DNA from: Fibrobacter sp.
GTDB taxonomy: Bacteria; Fibrobacterota; Fibrobacteria; Fibrobacterales; Fibrobacteraceae
Assembly: GCA_024398965.1 (NCBI GenBank)
Contig: JAKSIF010000002.1
Span: 1 to 64,000 of the forward strand
Reading direction: 5' to 3'
Length of the DNA stretch: 64,000 bases
How positions within the stretch are numbered: position 1 is the stretch's first letter; each line of letters begins with the position of its first letter. The notes beneath the pieces were generated by a model. That model saw only the letters and a program-made list of their open reading frames with translations, made no database searches and had not been told where the DNA came from. A program made the translations under genes and the position numbers. Below, one piece after another: positions 23,722-33,255 of this stretch.

Positions 23722-24411
23722 ATGAAAAAGAATCTCAGCATTATAGAACTTCAGAATTCTTCCTGGCCCGAGCAAATTCAGAAAGCTCTGGGCGACAATC
23801 TTATATCCGCATTCGTCCATGGGGATTGCCTTATGGAAGGTTTCAACGCAATGGAACAGCCATGGACAATCAGTTTCATTCTACGAGACAATTCCACCAA
23901 GGCAATAGAGCCGTTGCAAGCGCTACTGCCTAAGGCAAAAAAAGAAAACATCGAATTCCGATTCTATTTCACCCTAAAAGAAATCCAGACCTCGGAAGAT
24001 GTTTTCCCTATGGAGTTCCTGCACATTGCAAACCGCAATGCCGTTATCGCGGGCTCACAGCCCCTCCCCAACTACCAGCCAAATTTGGAATGTCTTCGTC
24101 TTGAATGCGAAAGAGAACTGCGCGGGCTCCTGATTCATCTTCGTCGTGCATTCATCTATCTCCACGAAGACCGCAATCCCCTGGGTTTCTTTGTTCGAGC
24201 CAGCTCAACCATGCTCCCCATCATGTATGGAGTGCATTATCTAAAACATGGTGTATACCCACAAAGTCACCAGGAGATATTTGCCGAATATCCTATGCTG
24301 CAAACTCCCATTAGCAGCAAGAACCAAAAGCTGTTCCTGGAAAGCGTGAATAACTATATTGCTACTGTCACAGAAATTGTCAACCTGGTTGACTCTATGG
24401 AGGTTGTATGA
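23722..24411 (+). CDS. Protein with possible degenerate nucleotidyltransferase fold
   Basis: The product is 229 residues, cytoplasmic by sequence. ISAFVHGDCLMEGF near residue 29 recalls the GS-x(n)-G motif of polymerase-beta-type nucleotidyltransferases, and MEFLHIANRNAVIAGSQPL near residue 95 recalls the later strand-helix of the same fold. The two carboxylates that bind metal are not obvious, so it may be inactive. A helical C-terminal half follows. This assignment is tentative. AAAGGA lies 7 bases before the ATG at 23722; the TTG at 23716 is less likely. It overlaps lemA by four bases (ATGA). Confidence 0.7.
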   Translation: MKKNLSIIELQNSSWPEQIQKALGDNLISAFVHGDCLMEGFNAMEQPWTISFILRDNSTKAIEPLQALLPKAKKENIEFRFYFTLKEIQTSEDVFPMEFLHIANRNAVIAGSQPLPNYQPNLECLRLECERELRGLLIHLRRAFIYLHEDRNPLGFFVRASSTMLPIMYGVHYLKHGVYPQSHQEIFAEYPMLQTPISSKNQKLFLESVNNYIATVTEIVNLVDSMEVV

Positions 24412-25016
24412 AAAAGGTCATTATCGGGACCCTGATTTCGGTTGTTTTACTCGCATTAATCATCGTCGGAAAGAGCGTCAGCGTTTACAACAATATTATC
24501 GCTCTTGACGAAGGCGTCAAGGCCCAGTGGGCTCAAGTAGAAAACACCTACCAGCGCCGCTACGACCTGATTCCCAACTTGGTTGCCACCGTGCAGGGTG
24601 AAGCCGACTTCGAGAAAAGCACTCTGAGCGCAGTTGTCGAAGCCCGCAGCCAGATGGGCGGCGTCGTAAAGGTCGACGAAAACATGCTGAGCGACGAAGT
24701 TGCCATGAAGCGATTCCAGGAAACCCAGGCGACCCTAGGCGGCGCACTCCAGCGCTTGATGGCTGTCAGCGAAAATTATCCGGACCTTAAGAGCAACACC
24801 AGTTTCCAGGAACTGCGAGTCCAGCTAGAAGGTGCAGAAAACCGTATCGCCGTAGAACGTAAGCGCTATAACGAAACAGTACAGGCATACAACACAACCA
24901 TTCGCATGTTCCCCAACAGCCTGATCGCAGGCTTTGCCGGAGCAAGTCCCAAGATGCAATTCTCTGCCGATGCAGGTGCAAGTGCCGCCCCCAAGGTAGA
25001 ATTCAACACCAAGTAG
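24408..25016 (+). CDS. lemA: LemA family protein
   Basis: The product is 202 residues with one N-terminal transmembrane helix (about 4-24). It has the LemA signature YNNIIALDEGVKAQWAQVENTYQRRYDLIPNLV, then AENRIAVERKRYNETVQAYNTTIRMFPN near the C-terminus. Length and motif order match the family. LemA is a membrane protein with a large helical domain; its function is not well defined. The neighbouring TPM gene is its usual companion. The gene lies 10 bases before a small gene that ends the operon. Confidence 0.95.
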   Translation: MKKVIIGTLISVVLLALIIVGKSVSVYNNIIALDEGVKAQWAQVENTYQRRYDLIPNLVATVQGEADFEKSTLSAVVEARSQMGGVVKVDENMLSDEVAMKRFQETQATLGGALQRLMAVSENYPDLKSNTSFQELRVQLEGAENRIAVERKRYNETVQAYNTTIRMFPNSLIAGFAGASPKMQFSADAGASAAPKVEFNTK

Positions 25017-25026
25017 GCGACCCCGG

Positions 25027-25296
25027 ATGAAATGTACAGGCATTCTAGGCACAACCCATCACGGGACCTACAAAAAGGTTGTTGACGTTCTTTTTGAAAA
25101 GCACGAACTGACCGAGCATTCCATTAGGAGAATCGCCAGAGACGGCGTAGAAATTGAAATCGATATCAACGAGGATATGCAGGAAGGCGACATTCTTGTG
25201 GAAACCGACCATTATGTCTACGCGGTAAAGATTTACGTACCAAAGCCTCCCATTCAAGAAATACAAGAAGAGCCTACAGTAAAACATTACCTGTAG
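25027..25296 (+). CDS. Small protein resembling a stand-alone UreE N-terminal domain
   Basis: The product is 89 residues. RRIARDGVEIEIDINEDMQEGDILVETDHYVYAVKIYVP has the pattern of the UreE N-terminal beta domain: R-x-x-x-dG-E-x-x-I then an L/M-x-x-GDiL turn. No UreE metal-binding C-terminal domain follows and no urease genes are nearby. It may instead be an unrelated small beta protein. No strong ribosome site is visible, only CCCCGG before the ATG, but it follows lemA by 10 bases. Confidence 0.6.
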   Translation: MKCTGILGTTHHGTYKKVVDVLFEKHELTEHSIRRIARDGVEIEIDINEDMQEGDILVETDHYVYAVKIYVPKPPIQEIQEEPTVKHYL

Positions 25297-25320
25297 ACTC
25301 TATAGTAAAATTAGGGGATT

Positions 25321-25353
25321 AAAGGCGCAGCGGATTAACGACGTTGCGCCTTT
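25321..25353. terminator. Hairpin between convergent operons, overlapping the DUF3300 stop
   Basis: GGCGCAGCG (25324-25332) pairs with CGTTGCGCC (25342-25350) with one wobble, flanked by AAA and TTT so it can serve both strands. The stop codon of the minus-strand DUF3300 gene lies inside the loop. T-runs are short, so efficiency is uncertain. Confidence 0.55.
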
Positions 25354-26558
25354 CCAAATCCGCCATTGCCACGGCCGTTATTGCGAGATTCGTTGGTTCG
25401 GCCGGAGTTTCGGGAATCGTTTCTAGAATTGGTATTACGGTTATCCCAATTGCGGCTTCCGGATTGCGTTTTATTACTTGTACCAACAGCCGTGGCCTTT
25501 CCAAAGCCCTTATTGGAATCATAGCGGCGTTGTTCTTCCTCTTCCCAGTAATCATCACGGCGGGGAGTGTCGCGAACTACAGGCTTGCTAGCGGCATCGC
25601 TACGAACACCAACCAGGTTATTGGTTTTAGCACCGGCAGCTTCGGCCCTAATAGACTTTACGGTATTAGGATCATCCTTGACCAAAGGCCTTCCCGCAGA
25701 CTGGGGAGCAGGTCTCTGCGATGCAGGCCGTTCCATATGAGCTCCCGGGCGAACAGGATCATGATGGACCTTGGGACCCAGGGGACCATGTCTAGGACGG
25801 GGTGGAGGACTATAGCGACGAGGATGGTGAGGAATAGGACGATGGTAATACCAGCGATAATCACGGACATAAATAAAGTGAGAATCCCATTCAAACCAGC
25901 AGGATCCCCACCCCCACTCACCGTACCAACCACCAAGCCAAACACCGTAGCCATAACGTACAGCGGGATAGCCATGGGCATGAACATAGTAGACTACATG
26001 GGGATTGTACACAGGAACATAAACGTATTCGGTGCGAGTCGGTTCTATAACAATCGTTTCATTCTTCTGCACAACAACTTGATCATTGCTTTGTAGCTGG
26101 CCATGGTCATAGGCGGCAGAACGCATACGCTGAATGGCATCCATCACCTCTTCCTTCTGCACGGAGACTGCATCGCCTAACTGGTCGGACCAATCACGAT
26201 ACTTTGCCATGGTCGCAAGAACCGTAGGAAACGGAATCAAGGCCTGGACACTAGGATCATACTTAAGATCTGCATTTTCCATGGCACGGGCAAGTTCCTC
26301 GCCCTTCAACTGCTTGTGGGATTCTGCCCAGGCACTTGCACCTGGAATCTGTTCACCATAAGTAGAGGCCGCAAGAACATGCACCAAAAGAGGGTCCGGA
26401 TAAAGAGCGATGATAGAAACCAACGTATCCAACTCCGAAGCGCTAAAACGACCTGCCAGGGAATTTTGTTCTTGCGCCCAAGTGGTTACGGACAAACAGA
26501 GAAGCAGAACACAGATTGCCCCCGCAAATCTCTTCCAAACCGACTTATTATCAAACAT
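25335..26558 (-). CDS. DUF3300 exported protein
   Basis: The product is 407 residues with a signal peptide ending TTWA|QEQ. The DUF3300 marks are present: ELDTLVSIIALYPDPLLVHVLAASTYGEQI, WAESHKQLKGEELARAM, YDPSVQALIPFPTVLATM, and the Tyr/Pro-rich TEYVYVPVYNPHVVYY. The tail is Pro/Arg/His-rich then Asn/Arg/Gly-rich and looks disordered. DUF3300 proteins are envelope-associated with no agreed function. AGGAG is seven bases before the ATG; a TATTTTGT box about 20 bases upstream may be its promoter. Confidence 0.88.
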   Translation of the reverse strand: MFDNKSVWKRFAGAICVLLLCLSVTTWAQEQNSLAGRFSASELDTLVSIIALYPDPLLVHVLAASTYGEQIPGASAWAESHKQLKGEELARAMENADLKYDPSVQALIPFPTVLATMAKYRDWSDQLGDAVSVQKEEVMDAIQRMRSAAYDHGQLQSNDQVVVQKNETIVIEPTRTEYVYVPVYNPHVVYYVHAHGYPAVRYGYGVWLGGWYGEWGWGSCWFEWDSHFIYVRDYRWYYHRPIPHHPRRYSPPPRPRHGPLGPKVHHDPVRPGAHMERPASQRPAPQSAGRPLVKDDPNTVKSIRAEAAGAKTNNLVGVRSDAASKPVVRDTPRRDDYWEEEEQRRYDSNKGFGKATAVGTSNKTQSGSRNWDNRNTNSRNDSRNSGRTNESRNNGRGNGGFGKAQRR

Positions 26559-26719
26559 AACTTACTCCTACGCCAACAAAATACAACATATTTGATGTTT
26601 GAACCACCCTCTTTGTTGCATCCGTTTCCCTTTTGAACTAAAGAACTGCGTTTTTGGGGCGTTGTTTTCCTTTACAACACGTAAATAAGAATTAACGGGG
26701 ATAAATACCGGACCCAATA

Positions 26720-26750
26720 TAGATTTTTCCTAGGATGTGTTAAATAGGAG
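26720..26750 (+). promoter_or_regulatory. Promoter box and ribosome site of the CotH gene
   Basis: TAGATTTT (26720-26727) would start a leader of about 25 bases that contains TAGGAG (26745-26750). This is the leadered counterpart of the leaderless genes: same box, but a Shine-Dalgarno is present. Confidence 0.5.
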
Positions 26751-26755
26751 AAATC

Positions 26756-28591
26756 ATGGGTTGGAGTGCCAAGATTCTATTTATGGGTGGAATTGTTGCA
26801 TTTTCCGCAGCAAGTTCCTTGGCTCAAACTTACGACTTGCCAATCATCTTCGTTGATACGAAGCAAAAATGTCTGGACAAGAACGTTACTGAAAAAATTC
26901 CGGCAACCATGAGGGTTCTTGATGAATCCTCGAATTCTGTAGCGGATAGCGCCAAGGGAAAGCTATACGATATCGGCATCAAGGTGAGAGGCCAATCATC
27001 CGCCTTGTTTCCGAAACCTGGCTACAGTGTGGAATTCTGGGATGAGGCAGGAGAAGGCATAGACGTCAGTCTGCTGGGCCTTCCCGCTTCTGATGACTGG
27101 GTGTTCCACGGGCCTTACGTAGACAAGAGCATGCTAAGAAACTCCCTTGCCCACTGGCTCTTTAGACAAGCGGGCCGCTACAGCCCTCGCACCATGCACT
27201 TTGACTTATACATCAACGGTGTGTACCGCGGCGTTTACGTGCTCATCGAAAAAATCAAACGCGGCAAGTACCGCGTCGACGTTTCCAAGCTTAAGGAAGA
27301 AGATGTTGAAGGCGACGATGTTACCGGTGGTTACATCTGGGCGTTCGATAAGACCGGTACAAACACTGGTGGCGCAGGCAACGGCAGCGTCAACAACGAA
27401 GGCTTTGGAACCTCCGATGGACTAAATGTTATCCTGCACTATCCAAAGAAAGAAAACATCCAGCCCCAGCAAGAAGAATACCTAAAGAAGTACCTGAATG
27501 ACCTTGAAGGCTTATTCAAGAACGGAAAAAACGGCGACGGCTACGAGAATTACGTTGATGTTGGTTCAGCAGTGGATTATGTTCTTCACGAGGAAGTGAC
27601 CAACAATGCCGACTCCTACTGGTGCAGTTTCTTCTTGCATAAGCCCAAGGATAGCAAAGGCGGTAAGGTAACCCTAGGACCTCCCTGGGACTTTAATCTT
27701 GCCATGAGTAACGGCACCCAACCTGAAGGTCAAAACAACAATGGGGGCTGGGGCGGAGGCTTTGGTGGATTTGGAGGCATGGGCGGAGGATTCGGAAGTT
27801 CCGGAACCACCGGCTGGCAAATTGAAAACAGCAGCAAGCAGGTTGCCGACGGAAACGGCGGTGGCGGTTGGGGCGGTGGATTCGGCTTTGGTGGAAGTTC
27901 ACTTAAGGCTCCTCGTTGGCTTACCAGCATGTGGAAAGATCCGTCATACCAAAGTGAGTTGAAAAAACGCTGGGCAGAATTACGCAGCGGCGTGTGGCAC
28001 TCTAAGACCATGGATACCTACTTGGATTCCATGAAGGTATACTTGAAGAACGCTGCCGATAGAAACTTCAAGCGCTGGCCTAATCTAGGCAAGGCTAGTG
28101 GCCAGAATGACGCAGACCCGCAGCCGATGAAATACTGCAACCAGTCCGGTGGCGGAGGCATGGGCATGGCCATGGGCGGCTACAACGCAGACTCCTGGGA
28201 TGGAGAAGTTGAGCATCTTCGCAAGAAGATGAAAGAACGCATGGCATGGATGGACCAGCAGCTGGGCTTTACAGAACCGGCCAATCCAATCGTAACAGAG
28301 CCAGTAATCCACATTCCAACCATCGAGGAAAAGAAGGATTCCGCGGTTATCCGGCCACCCATGAGACAGGTTGATTACACCAGGCTTTCTCCAGGAAACT
28401 ACTTTGTGGTAAACGGTAACAACCTGGAAATCCAAACAGACATAGGTGGAACTTTCGCTATTGTCGACTTGAAGGGAGTCGTGCTGTTTAGAGCCAAGGT
28501 CAAAGCGGGAACAACCTCCATGCAGATTCCTGCCAATGCGATGAATCTGCATTGGATTGCAACTCTCAACGGGAAGATGCTTAGTCGATAA
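26756..28591 (+). CDS. CotH-family protein with Gly-rich insert and possible T9SS-like C-terminal domain
   Basis: The product is 611 residues with a signal peptide ending SSLA|QTY. The CotH kinase-like domain spans about 45-450: IKVRGQSSALFPKPGYSVEF, DWVFHGPYVDKSMLRNSL, YINGVYRGVYVLIEKIKR, and the metal-site-like LGPPWDFNLAMSNG. A Gly/Phe/Trp-rich insert of about 60 residues then interrupts the domain before RWLTSMWKDPSYQ. The last 70 residues (from SPGNYFVVNGNN to LNGKMLSR) have strand and GxV/L patterns like type IX secretion sorting domains. CotH proteins of spore coats phosphorylate CotB/CotG; the substrate here is unknown. Confidence 0.88.
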   Translation: MGWSAKILFMGGIVAFSAASSLAQTYDLPIIFVDTKQKCLDKNVTEKIPATMRVLDESSNSVADSAKGKLYDIGIKVRGQSSALFPKPGYSVEFWDEAGEGIDVSLLGLPASDDWVFHGPYVDKSMLRNSLAHWLFRQAGRYSPRTMHFDLYINGVYRGVYVLIEKIKRGKYRVDVSKLKEEDVEGDDVTGGYIWAFDKTGTNTGGAGNGSVNNEGFGTSDGLNVILHYPKKENIQPQQEEYLKKYLNDLEGLFKNGKNGDGYENYVDVGSAVDYVLHEEVTNNADSYWCSFFLHKPKDSKGGKVTLGPPWDFNLAMSNGTQPEGQNNNGGWGGGFGGFGGMGGGFGSSGTTGWQIENSSKQVADGNGGGGWGGGFGFGGSSLKAPRWLTSMWKDPSYQSELKKRWAELRSGVWHSKTMDTYLDSMKVYLKNAADRNFKRWPNLGKASGQNDADPQPMKYCNQSGGGGMGMAMGGYNADSWDGEVEHLRKKMKERMAWMDQQLGFTEPANPIVTEPVIHIPTIEEKKDSAVIRPPMRQVDYTRLSPGNYFVVNGNNLEIQTDIGGTFAIVDLKGVVLFRAKVKAGTTSMQIPANAMNLHWIATLNGKMLSR

Positions 28592-28611
28592 AATTTCACT
28601 CCATAGAAACC

Positions 28612-28642
28612 AAAAAAGACCTCGTCTATGACGAGGCCTTTC
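28612..28642. terminator. Bidirectional terminator between the CotH gene and glnS
   Basis: CCTCGTC-TAT-GACGAGG is a perfect 7-bp stem with an A-run on its left (six Ts on the minus strand) and CCTTTCTT on the right. It serves glnS (minus) best and the CotH gene (plus) less well. Confidence 0.8.
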
Positions 28643-28665
28643 TTATATCTAGCAATCTCCGGGGA

Positions 28666-30333
28666 TTACTTCGCGGGATTGAAGGAATCCTTCAGACCGA
28701 CGGTGCGGTTGAACACCAGGTGGCCCGGCTTGGAATCGTCAGAATCCAGGCAGAAGTAGCCGAGACGCAGGAACTGGAAGCGGTCTTCCATCTTGGCGTC
28801 AGCCAGGCTGGGTTCCAGCTTGGCCTGCTTAATCACCATGGATTCAGGATTCAGGTAGCTGTGCCAATCTTCGCCTTCGGGAACATCGGACGGATCTTCC
28901 AGTGTGAACAAATTATCGATGAGGCGGACTTCGGCGTCCACAGCGTGAGCGGCGCTCACCCAGTGGATGGTGCCCTTCACCTTGCGGCCATCGGGAGATT
29001 CGCCACCCTTGGACAGCGGATCGTATTCGCAGTGGATAACGGTCACCTTGCCATCGGCATCCTTTTCGACGCTCTTGCAGGTAACGAAGTAGGCGCCCTT
29101 CAAACGGACTTCGCCTTCCGGCTTCAGGCGGAAGTACTTCTTGGGAGGTTCTTCCATGAAGTCTTCGGCTTCGATGTACAGTTCCTTGGAGAACGGAACC
29201 ATGCGGGTGCCTGCGTTAGGATCGTTGGGGTTGTTTTCCACTTCCACCATTTCCACCTTGCCGTCTTCCCAGTTGTCGATAACAACCTTCACCGGGTCGA
29301 TGACTGCCATGGCACGCTTGGCGCTCTGGTTCAGTTCTTCGCGAATGCAGAAGTAAAGCAAGTTCACGTCCACCATGGATTCTGCCTTGGATACGCCAAT
29401 GCGGCTGCAGAATTCGCGGATGGAGCTGGGGGTAAAGCCACGACGACGGAAACCGCAGACCGTGGGCATACGGGGGTCGTTCCAGCCAAGAACAGCCTTG
29501 GTTTCCACCAGTTCAAGAAGCTTACGCTTACTCATCATGGTGTAGGTCAGGTTCAGGCGGGAGAATTCAATCTGCTGGGGGCGGTTTTCCAGGCCCAGTT
29601 CAATGAGGAACCAATCGTACAGCGGGCGATGGGCTTCAAATTCAAGAGTACAGATGGAGTGGGTAATGCCTTCGATCCAGTCGCTGATGGGGTGAGCGAA
29701 GTCGTACATGGGGTAGATGCACCACTTGTCGCCAGTGCGGTGGTGAGTGCAGTGCTTGGTACGGTAGATCACCGGGTCGCGCATGTTCATGTTGGGGCTA
29801 GAAAGGTCCACCTTTGCGCGGAGGCACTTTTCGCCATCGGCGTACTTGCCGTCACGCATTTCGCGGAACAGCTTCATATTTTCTTCAACGCTACGGTCAC
29901 GGTACGGAGACGGCTTGGAAGGCTTACCGGCATCGTTTCCGCGGTATTCCTGCATTTCGTCGCGGGTCAGGTCTTCAACGTAGGCCTTGCCCATTTCAAT
30001 CATCTTTTCTGCGAAGGCGTAAATCTGATCGTAGTAGTCGGAAGCAAAGAATTCTTCCTTCCACTGGAAGCCCAGCCACTTCACGTCTTCGCGGATGGAA
30101 TCCACGTATTCCACGTCTTCCTTGGTGGGGTTGGTGTCGTCGAAGCGGAGGTTGGTGAAACCGCCAAACTTCTGGGCGGTACCGAAGTTCAGGCAAATGG
30201 ACTTGGCATGGCCGATGTGGATGTAGCCGTTAGGTTCCGGAGGGAAACGGGTCAGCACCTTGTTGCGCTTGCCGGTCTGCAAGTCGTTGACGATAATGTC
30301 TTGAATAAAATTCGAAGATTCAGGAATGTCCAT
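28666..30333 (-). CDS. glnS: Glutaminyl-tRNA synthetase
   Basis: GlnRS charges tRNA-Gln with glutamine directly, so this organism need not make Gln-tRNA by transamidation. The 555-residue product has the class I signature [16 protein letters not shown] with HIGH at residues 39-42 and the KMSKS-equivalent MMSKRKL. The length equals E. coli GlnRS (554). The catalytic and anticodon-binding beta-barrel domains are complete to the end. The leader of about 40 bases has AAAAGG before the ATG; TACATTTT lies upstream. Bacterial glnS is known to derive from eukaryotes by transfer and is patchy in distribution. Confidence 0.97.
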   Translation of the reverse strand: MDIPESSNFIQDIIVNDLQTGKRNKVLTRFPPEPNGYIHIGHAKSICLNFGTAQKFGGFTNLRFDDTNPTKEDVEYVDSIREDVKWLGFQWKEEFFASDYYDQIYAFAEKMIEMGKAYVEDLTRDEMQEYRGNDAGKPSKPSPYRDRSVEENMKLFREMRDGKYADGEKCLRAKVDLSSPNMNMRDPVIYRTKHCTHHRTGDKWCIYPMYDFAHPISDWIEGITHSICTLEFEAHRPLYDWFLIELGLENRPQQIEFSRLNLTYTMMSKRKLLELVETKAVLGWNDPRMPTVCGFRRRGFTPSSIREFCSRIGVSKAESMVDVNLLYFCIREELNQSAKRAMAVIDPVKVVIDNWEDGKVEMVEVENNPNDPNAGTRMVPFSKELYIEAEDFMEEPPKKYFRLKPEGEVRLKGAYFVTCKSVEKDADGKVTVIHCEYDPLSKGGESPDGRKVKGTIHWVSAAHAVDAEVRLIDNLFTLEDPSDVPEGEDWHSYLNPESMVIKQAKLEPSLADAKMEDRFQFLRLGYFCLDSDDSKPGHLVFNRTVGLKDSFNPAK

Positions 30334-30390
30334 AGTTTAACCTTTTAGGTTTTTTGCCATAATATTTACATAAAAAATGTAGCAATAAGA

Positions 30391-30421
30391 AAAAATGTCG
30401 TCGGTCTCAGCCCACGACATT
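30391..30421 (-). terminator. Terminator of cysK
   Basis: On the minus strand ATGTCGT and ACGACAT pair around a 12-base loop and are followed by TTTTTTC. It lies about 25 bases after the cysK stop. Confidence 0.75.
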
Positions 30422-30448
30422 TCATTATTCATCCTTCATTTTTCATTG

Positions 30449-31369
30449 TTACTCGTTCCACAACCAGGTGCTGAGGTAACGTTCGCCAGTGTCGGGAAGG
30501 AGGGCTACAATGCGCTTGCCCTTGAATTCTGGGCGCTTAGCCACGGTAAGTGCGCATTCCAATGCCGCACCAGAGGAAATTCCTACGAAAATACCTTCTT
30601 CGGCCGCAGCGGCACGAGCCGCGGAGCCAGCCTTTTCGGTGCTAGTCAGGTACACTTCGTCAACCACCTTGGGATCGTAAATCTTGGGGATAAAGTTTGC
30701 ACCGATGCCCTGAATCTTATGGGGACCAGAAACGCCCTTGGTAATCATGGGAGAATCGTCCGGTTCGATGGCAATTACATACAAATTAGGATTCTTTTCC
30801 TTCAGGTATTTTGCGGTGCCACTGACGGTTCCGCCGGTGCCTGCGGTCGCAATAAACACGTCCACCCTGCCCTCGGTATCACGCCAGATTTCGGGGCCCG
30901 TGGTCTTATAGTGGGCTGCCGGATTTGCGGGATTTTCGAACTGCTGAGGGATGAAACTTCCCGGATTTGCTGCGGCGATTTCATTTGCCTTCTCGATGCA
31001 GCCGGCCATGCCCTTGGCGCCTTCTGTCAATACAACTTCTGCACCCAGAGACTTCAAAAGCATACGGCGTTCCATGCTCATGGAATCGGGCATGGTAAGC
31101 ACCACCTTGTAGCCTTTTACGGCGCCCACGTAGGCAAGGCCCACGCCGGTGTTTCCGCTGGTGGGTTCAATAATCAACGCTCCAGGTTTCAGCTTGCCTT
31201 CCTTCTCGGCAGCTTCAATCATCTCGAGGGCTACGCGGTCCTTGGCACTGCCCAGAGGGTTGAACATTTCAAGTTTAACGTAAACTTCAGCTTCACCCTT
31301 GTTCAGCTTATTGATGCGTACAAGAGGTGTATTACCAATGGTTTCGAGAATGCTGTTGTAGAGAGCCAT
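30449..31369 (-). CDS. cysK: Cysteine synthase A (O-acetylserine sulfhydrylase)
   Basis: CysK makes cysteine from O-acetylserine and sulfide with PLP. The 306-residue product has the PLP lysine K43 in FNPLGSAKDR, the substrate loop PTSGNTGVGLAYV, the phosphate-binding TAGTGGTVSGTAKYLK, and SSGAALECAL. The motif reads SAKDR rather than the commoner SVKDR, a conservative change. Length fits CysK/CysM; the loop sequences favour CysK. The start at 31369 has AAGGACGG upstream; the open frame extends further without similarity. No cysE is nearby. Confidence 0.95.
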   Translation of the reverse strand: MALYNSILETIGNTPLVRINKLNKGEAEVYVKLEMFNPLGSAKDRVALEMIEAAEKEGKLKPGALIIEPTSGNTGVGLAYVGAVKGYKVVLTMPDSMSMERRMLLKSLGAEVVLTEGAKGMAGCIEKANEIAAANPGSFIPQQFENPANPAAHYKTTGPEIWRDTEGRVDVFIATAGTGGTVSGTAKYLKEKNPNLYVIAIEPDDSPMITKGVSGPHKIQGIGANFIPKIYDPKVVDEVYLTSTEKAGSAARAAAAEEGIFVGISSGAALECALTVAKRPEFKGKRIVALLPDTGERYLSTWLWNE

Positions 31370-31487
31370 AAAAAATCCGTCCTTGTGTATTAAATAATAA
31401 CAATAACCCACTTATTCAGGGACACCAATTTCCTCTACCAGTAAAAAAAATCTACATTGGTCAAGAATAAATACTAGGGATTTACCT

Positions 31488-33236
31488 ATGGAAAGCGCAA
31501 GAAAAATTATCAACCTGTTTCTGAAGAATTCCTACAGCGGAAATGAGCTGAAGGCAGAACTGTACAAAGCAGGCGTTGCTGCCCAGGAAGAAGGCTGGAC
31601 CTTTATGGACGCCAGCTTCCAGCTGGGTGGAAAAGCCCGTGATGAAGGTATGGACGGCGACGAAGTCGAACAGACCCTTCGTCGAGCATTCTCTGCAGAA
31701 AAAAGATCTTCTGAACGTGTCGAGCCCACTCCCGCTCAACAACAAGCACCTGGCACAGCGACTCCTGCCCCAGAAAACGCAGCTGCAGCTCAAACGGTAG
31801 CCATGCCGATTATTTCCCCGCTTTCCGCGGGAATGATTTCCATGGAACAAATGCTTGCTCTGGGTCTAGACACCCAGTCCATGGAACTGTTGCAGAACTT
31901 CAAGATTGATCCGGAAGCGCTTTCTATTCCATGGCCCGCAGCTGACTGGCGTAAGGACCTCGCAAAGCTTCTGGAAGTCACCTTTGAAGCAGACGAAACC
32001 ATTGAATTCAAGATTTCAAACACCCCAAACAGCACCGAGGAAGTAGTATCCAACATTGTCGGTCAGGATGACTCTATCAAGAAAATCATGAAGAGTCTCG
32101 ACAGTCCCGAGGGCGCGCTTCTCTGCATTAACGCAACCAAGGGTGGGGCAGACGCCACAGATGAAAGCTGGCATTACCGCTATGTAGTTGTGGACAATCC
32201 CAAAATGTCCCTGGCCAAGCAGTTGGCTTACTACAAGGCACTAAACCTCCCCTGCGCCGCCTTGGTCAACACAGGCGCAAACTCCGTGCAAGCCTGGGTA
32301 AAGATTCTTGCCAACGACGAAGAAGAATACAACGAACGCGTGGACTTCCTCTTCAAGACTCTGGATTCCCAAGGATTTAAGGTAGATGCATCAAACCGCA
32401 ATCCCCACATGATGGTTCGCATGCCGGGCGTTCTCCGTGGTGGCAAGCAGCAGTATCTCATCGGCCTTGACCAGGGCGCTAAAAACTTCAAGGAATGGCA
32501 GGAATGGGTGGAATATTCCCTAGATGGAAAGCCCCTTATTGAACTCGCCAGCGATACAGAAGAAGCTCCCAAGAAGGACCAGACCATCGTGGAAAACATG
32601 CTCCGTACCGGAGAATTTTTCCTGTTCACGGCTCCTCCTAAGAGCGGCAAATCTCTGGCTCTTATGGACCTCGGCCTTTCTATCTGCTATGGCGAAGACT
32701 GGTTTGGAAACACAACCACATCAAACGACGTCCTTTTCATCAACTTTGAATTGACCAAGTCCGTATTCCTAAACCGTCTTTACATGTTGGGCGCTAAACG
32801 TGACCTAAACGCCAGCACCCCTAAATTTGGTTTCTTGAATTTACGTGGTACAGCACTTTCTCCCATTGAAACCGCCCAGCTCATCGCAAAGCGTATCCAG
32901 GGAGCGAAGAAGCTTGAAAATCACGACTACAAGGTCGTGGTCATCGACCCCATTTCGGCAGTACTTCACAACCCGAAGTCCACCCGTCTGAATGGTGCCC
33001 CCCACCAGATTCTGATGCAGATGATCGACACCATCATCGCCCTTACTGGCTGCGCCGTGGTCTCCAGTTGCAACCTGGACGAATATCCCTACCTGGAAGC
33101 CCGCGCCGACTCCGTCATGCGCTTGACACCTGTGGAAGGCAGTCTGAACATGTACCAGATTAACGGCAACTTCCGTGAATTCCCCAAGATGCTAGCAAGG
33201 GAATGTTCCTGGATTTACCCCAGGTTCTTTGTATAA
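31488..33236 (+). CDS. AEP-primase-like / RecA-like ATPase fusion
   Basis: The product is 582 residues. Residues 1-70 are helical and resemble a PriCT-type domain. A Pro/Ala linker follows. Residues about 200-330 resemble the archaeo-eukaryotic primase domain of plasmid and phage primase-helicases: HYRYVVVDNPKMSLAKQL, LVNTGANSVQAWVKI, VDASNRNPHMMVRMPGVLRG. The position that is His in the usual S-x-H motif is Gln268. Residues 355-582 are a RecA/RepA-like ATPase with Walker A APPKSGKS (382-389) and Walker B YKVVVIDPIS. It would be a DNA replication or repair ATPase whose primase part may be inactive. AGGGA precedes the ATG; the next gene follows by 19 bases. There are no mobile-element genes around it. 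Confidence 0.75.
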   Translation: MESARKIINLFLKNSYSGNELKAELYKAGVAAQEEGWTFMDASFQLGGKARDEGMDGDEVEQTLRRAFSAEKRSSERVEPTPAQQQAPGTATPAPENAAAAQTVAMPIISPLSAGMISMEQMLALGLDTQSMELLQNFKIDPEALSIPWPAADWRKDLAKLLEVTFEADETIEFKISNTPNSTEEVVSNIVGQDDSIKKIMKSLDSPEGALLCINATKGGADATDESWHYRYVVVDNPKMSLAKQLAYYKALNLPCAALVNTGANSVQAWVKILANDEEEYNERVDFLFKTLDSQGFKVDASNRNPHMMVRMPGVLRGGKQQYLIGLDQGAKNFKEWQEWVEYSLDGKPLIELASDTEEAPKKDQTIVENMLRTGEFFLFTAPPKSGKSLALMDLGLSICYGEDWFGNTTTSNDVLFINFELTKSVFLNRLYMLGAKRDLNASTPKFGFLNLRGTALSPIETAQLIAKRIQGAKKLENHDYKVVVIDPISAVLHNPKSTRLNGAPHQILMQMIDTIIALTGCAVVSSCNLDEYPYLEARADSVMRLTPVEGSLNMYQINGNFREFPKMLARECSWIYPRFFV

Positions 33237-33255
33237 TTTATAACAGAAAGAACTT

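Noticed and set aside
28720-30348. A 542-codon open frame antisense to glnS
   Set aside because: glnS is certain from its HIGH and KMSKS motifs; the opposite frame has no ribosome site or family similarity.
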